Positions 17,801 through 20,533 of a stretch of 20,533 bases of DNA are shown piece after piece. The stretch is taken from positions 1 through 20,533 of the IMG/VR virus record IMGVR_UViG_3300025132_000396; one strand, 5' to 3'. The DNA is from a virus. A model generated the notes under the pieces. The model worked only from the letters and a program-made list of their open reading frames with translations, had not been told where the DNA came from and did no database searches. Position 1 is the stretch's first letter. The number at the start of each line of letters is the position of its first letter. The position numbers were made by a program, and so were the translations under genes.

Positions 17801-20533
17801 TCTTGTTTTGGTACCTTACTGCCAGCACGAGAAGCAGCTCTTGCGGAAGCATCAATTGACTTAGCTGCCTTACCTTCTTTGGATGCCATCAGTAGCTGAC
17901 CGGCATTACGAGACTCAGGTGCAGGTGCAATGATCGTTTCGATCAGCTCGTCTATGGCGTTCAGGCTGTCTTCTTTGCCCTTCTTAGGTGGCACGCCCAG
18001 AATCTTTCTGACTATCTTGTTGATGATGTCAGACACTTTACGTAACACCGACGGTGCCTTGGGGGTAGACAGCAGAGCAAGTTCAGAGCGGAACTCAGGG
18101 TTGCTCATGTATTCAGAAGCAAACTCCTGTATGTCCTGTGACCCGTAATGCGACTTCAGCTTGTCTTTCACGTCATCAAAGACTTTCTGTAGCTGAATAG
18201 TTAGTGGGTTCTTGGCATCTGCCAGTGTTGCAGAGACCCCAGCGTGACCCATCTCATGCACTAATGTATGCACGTTCAGACCGTCTACCGCATCTAAGCT
18301 AATCGCGTTGGTCTTGGGGTCAAACAAGCCATAGGCGAAGTCACCACCCTCGTTCTGTAGGTCTTCTACCAGCGATACCTTGGTGGTACCCACGTTCTCG
18401 GCTAACTTCTTAGCAAACCGCTTGACCGCAGGGTTAGGCGCATCTGCTGCGATAGCTTCCAGTGCACCCTTCAAATCGCCGTTGCGTAGTGCCGCAGTAG
18501 CTGTATCAGGCATAGGCAGGGTGGTAGACAGGGCAGCGTTCTTGGGCAGCACCATCTTCAAATAGGTTTCGGCTTCGCGTGCTTTTTCTTCGTCAGCTTT
18601 TCTTGCTGCTAACTCCTGTTGGGCGGCTACATCACCCTCCCGCGCACGTTTCCTAATGTCGGGTAGTAGTGTTGCAGCTTTCTCTTCTGCTTTCGCACCT
18701 TTGGCTGTACCTAATACTTCTTTGCGAGGGCTTGGTGTTGCTATAGACGCCCTGAACTTTTTAAGTCTAGCTGTCTCTTCTTTCGTTAGCGGCTTACTCG
18801 CTGCTTTTTTACGCTGTGCACGCTCAAGCAGTTCCCTATCCTTTGCGGCCTCTCTCCTTCGCTGCCCTACACCTAACTCAAACTCTGCTGTTTGCGCTTC
18901 TTGTGCAGTCTCTTCAATACGGGCCTGTGCAGTGGGCGACAAGTTTGCATTGGCCCAATCAAGCACTGCCTGCCCTTTCTCACGTCCCATACCCGCAGTT
19001 AAAGCAGCTTCTTCTGTAGGCACAGGGTCTTCTCTACTTTGCCGTACTTTATCTGCGTCAGTAGCCACATCATACGCAGCGAACGTAATACCTTTAGCGG
19101 GGTCGCCCGTTGCTTCACCTAGCTTCAAGTAGTCAGCTACAGCTTTAACTTCACCTTTTTTATCATCTCTGGGTAAGGCATCGTACTGCGTAAGGAACTG
19201 CTGTATGGCTTGTTGGTCTTGTTCAGGTAGTAGCGCAGCCTTTGTCTGGTTGCTTCTGCCTATGAACTCTCGCTTACTAACTTCTTCGGGGGTGCCGTAG
19301 ACTTCTTCGTACGCACGGTTAAACCCTTCTACGGCTTCTGGCTCTACTTCCGTATCTCTAGCTTCTATAAGTCTAGTTTCTGCTTTCTGTATAGGAGAGT
19401 CGAACTCTGTAAGTACGTTTCTTCTCTCTTCTTGGAGCCTATCTACTTCCGCTTGTGCAGCAGTTACGTTAGCTTTGTATTGTGTATTCTGTGCCTTGAA
19501 TTCTGCATCTGTTTCTACCTTTAACTCAGCGTTGCTGGCCCGTTCATTTTCAGGTCTTATATCGTTTGCGAACTTCAACGCATAACGTATGTTGGCCTTA
19601 GAAGGAGTCTGGTCTGTTGCCTTCTTTAGTCCTTCTTTTGCTTCCGTAAGTCGCGTGTCCAGTTCTTCTAATGCAACAAGCTGTCCTCTTTCTCCGACAT
19701 CAGCTCTTCCAGTGTCTCTTCCAACATCGTCCACTGTTCTTCCGTCAGCGCCCGCAACTGCCACGGGATCTTCACCTCCTGTAGCGTCATCCACGCTTGA
19801 TGTATCAACTGCATCGCCTGTTCCACTTCCTGTTGTGTCAGATTCTCCTTCGGCATCGGTATCTGTATCACTTTGTTCATCTACTCGCTCCTCGGGTGGC
19901 CCCAGCGCATCAAATTCTTTGTTCAGGTTTTCTTGTATCTGAGCTTTGTTTTTTCGTGGTTGCGCTGCTTCCCTACGTAGATCATCTCGTACATCAGAAT
20001 CGGTTAGGTCAGCATCTTTATATCTTTTGTATATAGAAGTTCTTTTGTAGTTCTTCCCCAGCACCCGTTCAAGGAATGAATCATTGGCAGTCGTATCTGC
20101 ACCGACCTGCCCTCTAAGTTGTTCTAGCGTCTGTACTTCTGTGGTTGTTTCACCATCTAAAGTAGTTCTAGTTACTGCGCCTTTTTCTTCGCCAGCTTCT
20201 ATTGCAGCCGCTAGTCTTTCTTTTTCGGCTTCTTCTCTTTCTGCTTCTGCTTCGCCAGTGCCTTCTGTTACCGCCGTTGTCTCGTCACCTCGTATTACGG
20301 CAAGTTCTTCTGGGCTGAGTTCTCTAAGCCGTGCCAAGTACGTATCTATTTGTTCATCTGTGAAATTGCCGGCATCTAATACTCCGTCCGCGTCTACAGG
20401 TAGTCCTTCCCCTAATTCAGTGCGTATTTCAGCAAGGGTTCTTGGAGCGTCGTCTAAAGTTGCATCAGCGTCGAGCCTTGTAACTTCTTCAGCCGCAGCC
20501 TCTGCTTCTGCATCTACATCTGCTTTTGTTATC
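14839..20533 (-). CDS. Giant polyvalent phage protein with HEXXH peptidase motif, 5' end beyond the window
   Basis: The frame stays open from the stop at 14839 to the window edge, so at least 1,897 residues are encoded and the true start is outside; TTG 20337 is only an internal codon. Reading from the N-terminal side: an Ala/Glu/Asp-rich segment (ADVDAEAEAAAEEV), an acidic D/T/G/S-rich linker (about 19690-19900), Glu/Arg/Lys-rich coiled-coil stretches (about 18700-19650), then a zinc-peptidase-like site VHTLVHEMGHAGV (HEMGH at 18244-18258) with QEFASEYMSN downstream as possible third ligand. Long helical domains follow, then a hydrophobic Gly/Ala-rich stretch (about 15610-15700: NGTIAAIAGVQGIPLVGIF) before an acidic patch, and the end NELEYQPWYMND. 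The layout fits phage polyvalent proteins carried in the virion and injected with DNA. Exact domain names need a profile search. Confidence 0.85.
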   Translation of the reverse strand, partial: ITKADVDAEAEAAAEEVTRLDADATLDDAPRTLAEIRTELGEGLPVDADGVLDAGNFTDEQIDTYLARLRELSPEELAVIRGDETTAVTEGTGEAEAEREEAEKERLAAAIEAGEEKGAVTRTTLDGETTTEVQTLEQLRGQVGADTTANDSFLERVLGKNYKRTSIYKRYKDADLTDSDVRDDLRREAAQPRKNKAQIQENLNKEFDALGPPEERVDEQSDTDTDAEGESDTTGSGTGDAVDTSSVDDATGGEDPVAVAGADGRTVDDVGRDTGRADVGERGQLVALEELDTRLTEAKEGLKKATDQTPSKANIRYALKFANDIRPENERASNAELKVETDAEFKAQNTQYKANVTAAQAEVDRLQEERRNVLTEFDSPIQKAETRLIEARDTEVEPEAVEGFNRAYEEVYGTPEEVSKREFIGRSNQTKAALLPEQDQQAIQQFLTQYDALPRDDKKGEVKAVADYLKLGEATGDPAKGITFAAYDVATDADKVRQSREDPVPTEEAALTAGMGREKGQAVLDWANANLSPTAQARIEETAQEAQTAEFELGVGQRRREAAKDRELLERAQRKKAASKPLTKEETARLKKFRASIATPSPRKEVLGTAKGAKAEEKAATLLPDIRKRAREGDVAAQQELAARKADEEKAREAETYLKMVLPKNAALSTTLPMPDTATAALRNGDLKGALEAIAADAPNPAVKRFAKKLAENVGTTKVSLVEDLQNEGGDFAYGLFDPKTNAISLDAVDGLNVHTLVHEMGHAGVSATLADAKNPLTIQLQKVFDDVKDKLKSHYGSQDIQEFASEYMSNPEFRSELALLSTPKAPSVLRKVSDIINKIVRKILGVPPKKGKEDSLNAIDELIETIIAPAPESRNAGQLLMASKEGKAAKSIDASARAASRAGSKVPKQDFVEAVDFISTLRDQGTRGVQGIGLGFLNNSAFNDVADVINIPSIKNFTRAIEASNGAVDTVNKRLNSTTADIERKLQAARKQFPDRDILTVFNRLTTDSTMDRVDPSKPESDYTGKKKAAWKRLNAEYQKLGPDGQAAYVQLRDTYKDILEDLKKSLEARIDSVVADKTEATKLKDTIVRRLLDKNMVDPYFPLAREGDYWLKWFVVPTNPDGTKGQPEEVIEAYTSPRARDRAQASLLAIANGEADPIEVEGATFTVSGIEPFNGNKNMKFEGGAPPTAFATQMVNTLSQAGVESDTINSIVQEFVSALPESSFLKAFKQRENKFGAKDDALYALKTKGYGMARRAANMRSAENIRGSLEQVYVDLDKAPLSQVSGNFKDAIKSELEARKELTINPPDDFFNNAAKELNRIAFFGTMGFNAASTIANGFQLPAVVMPHLQGKTDFKTAARSMNAARRMFTGSAIEHKVMPYGGSDVVTSDKNLINSYTPSIDNYYLLNKDGELQLRDDLPDLDTPNYYQNKTKRQFLEELMPVVQEAENRGFLTRSLWADQMGADMASTPQGSLPRRFYENLTKWSALPFHTVERGNRQMTVVASYLTEMSRLETNPDKGKGEDKLSDAEKRELATQIAMQDTSQLNGGSALNTAPRFAQGTPVGRLAMMFKTYGFTMYYNQFKMMASALKQAREYGLSEEQGRIAMKQFIASNGTIAAIAGVQGIPLVGIFQGLADLFLEDDEEDADLLSRRYLGDPLYRGGVQYLTNFAGAEVDIAARIGLSNLILGNNRYDFNKSAKEEFIDFIGGPALGYASSIGRGINDVTNGETRRGVESMLPSAFRNMLQAERFATEGAQTRRGDPITDDFNTGEIATKFFGFAPASYTNAQERNQDTKKIQKAVSRQKSRLLKQYYIALREGDDVSEIVDEILEHNRKHAGKGKAAAITPDTIKRSMKQHARTSLTMHNGVTLTPTMRLYAQDMQNELEYQPWYMND
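19668..19880 (-). CDS. Candidate overlapping gene, 70 aa, embedded in another frame of the giant gene
   Basis: Read on the minus strand, ATG (19878-19880) is preceded by GAGGAG (19888-19893) at 7 nt, a very good ribosome binding site. The 70-codon frame is shifted by +1 against the giant protein. Its product looks like a real small helical protein: QQEVEQAMQLIHQAWMTLQE, then IPWQLRALTEEQWTML and a Leu/Glu-rich helix, ending DSLLH. Over the same bases the giant protein is a low-complexity D/T/G/S/A linker with many GGA and AGA codons. Against it: GNN-rich codons in the main frame tend to leave this frame free of stops and rich in G-ending codons, so chance is possible. The function is unknown. 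Confidence 0.4.
   Translation of the reverse strand: MNKVIQIPMPKENLTQQEVEQAMQLIHQAWMTLQEVKIPWQLRALTEEQWTMLEETLEELMSEKEDSLLH

Noticed and set aside
18656-19942. Long plus-strand frames opposite the giant minus-strand gene
   Set aside because: Ser/Ala/Pro/Val-rich translations mirror the acidic, Ala-rich codons of the minus strand; typical antisense shadows.
14839-20337. TTG at 20335-20337 as start of the giant gene
   Set aside because: The same frame runs on without a stop to position 20533 and encodes protein-like sequence (TLAEIRTELGEGLP, FTDEQIDTYLARL), so the start lies outside the window.

Overview
The window looks like part of a tailed double-stranded DNA bacteriophage genome. The reasons are short, tightly packed genes with 1-8 nt stop/start overlaps, frequent GTG starts, a compact DNA polymerase I without a 5'-3' exonuclease domain, a phage-type nuclease/helicase/primase set, and a giant HEXXH-containing 'polyvalent' protein on the opposite strand. 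Base composition is near balanced. The gene families are ones I associate with phages of marine bacteria, but nothing in the window fixes the host or the phage family. No integrase, terminase, portal, capsid, tRNA or CRISPR array is visible.

Layout. (1) 3-2560, plus strand: the C-terminal end of a VWA-like protein, then three proteins of unknown function; the last two share a C-terminal sequence block. (2) 2561-2775: a 215-bp non-coding region with several inverted repeats, including a 24-bp dyad. (3) 2776-7473: a compact operon of nine genes: a coiled-coil protein, VRR-NUC nuclease, HTH/DUF3310-like protein, a 60-aa protein, family A DNA polymerase, a winged-helix protein with a C-terminal membrane anchor, a RecB/Cas4-like nuclease, an HNH-like basic protein, and a 33-aa membrane peptide. 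(4) 7474-7588: a cluster of hairpins, two of them followed by T-runs. (5) 7589-11329: SNF2-type helicase, a conserved phage protein, an excisionase-like HTH protein, a Cys-rich conserved phage protein and a gp2.5/DUF2815-like single-strand-binding protein. (6) 11330-14762: a leader with a nested stem-loop, the 945-aa primase-helicase, a small HTH protein and an 80-aa protein. (7) 14763-14838: a convergent junction with two hairpins. (8) 14839 to the window end, minus strand: a giant protein whose reading frame stays open to the edge (at least 1,897 residues), with a second 70-codon frame embedded in its acidic linker.

How the genes work together. Segments 3-6 form a nearly self-sufficient replication and recombination module: a primase joined to an SF3/DUF927-type helicase, a replicative polymerase with proofreading, an SSB-like protein with an acidic tail, an SNF2 translocase and two PD-(D/E)XK nucleases. 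Three or four small HTH proteins could supply origin recognition or regulation. The minus-strand giant protein is likely a virion protein co-injected with the DNA, so the convergent junction at 14763-14838 probably separates the replication block from the virion block. The items most worth a second look are the embedded frame at 19668-19880, the membrane-anchored DNA-binding protein next to the polymerase, the Leu at the polymerase 762-equivalent position, and the 24-bp dyad at 2722-2745.
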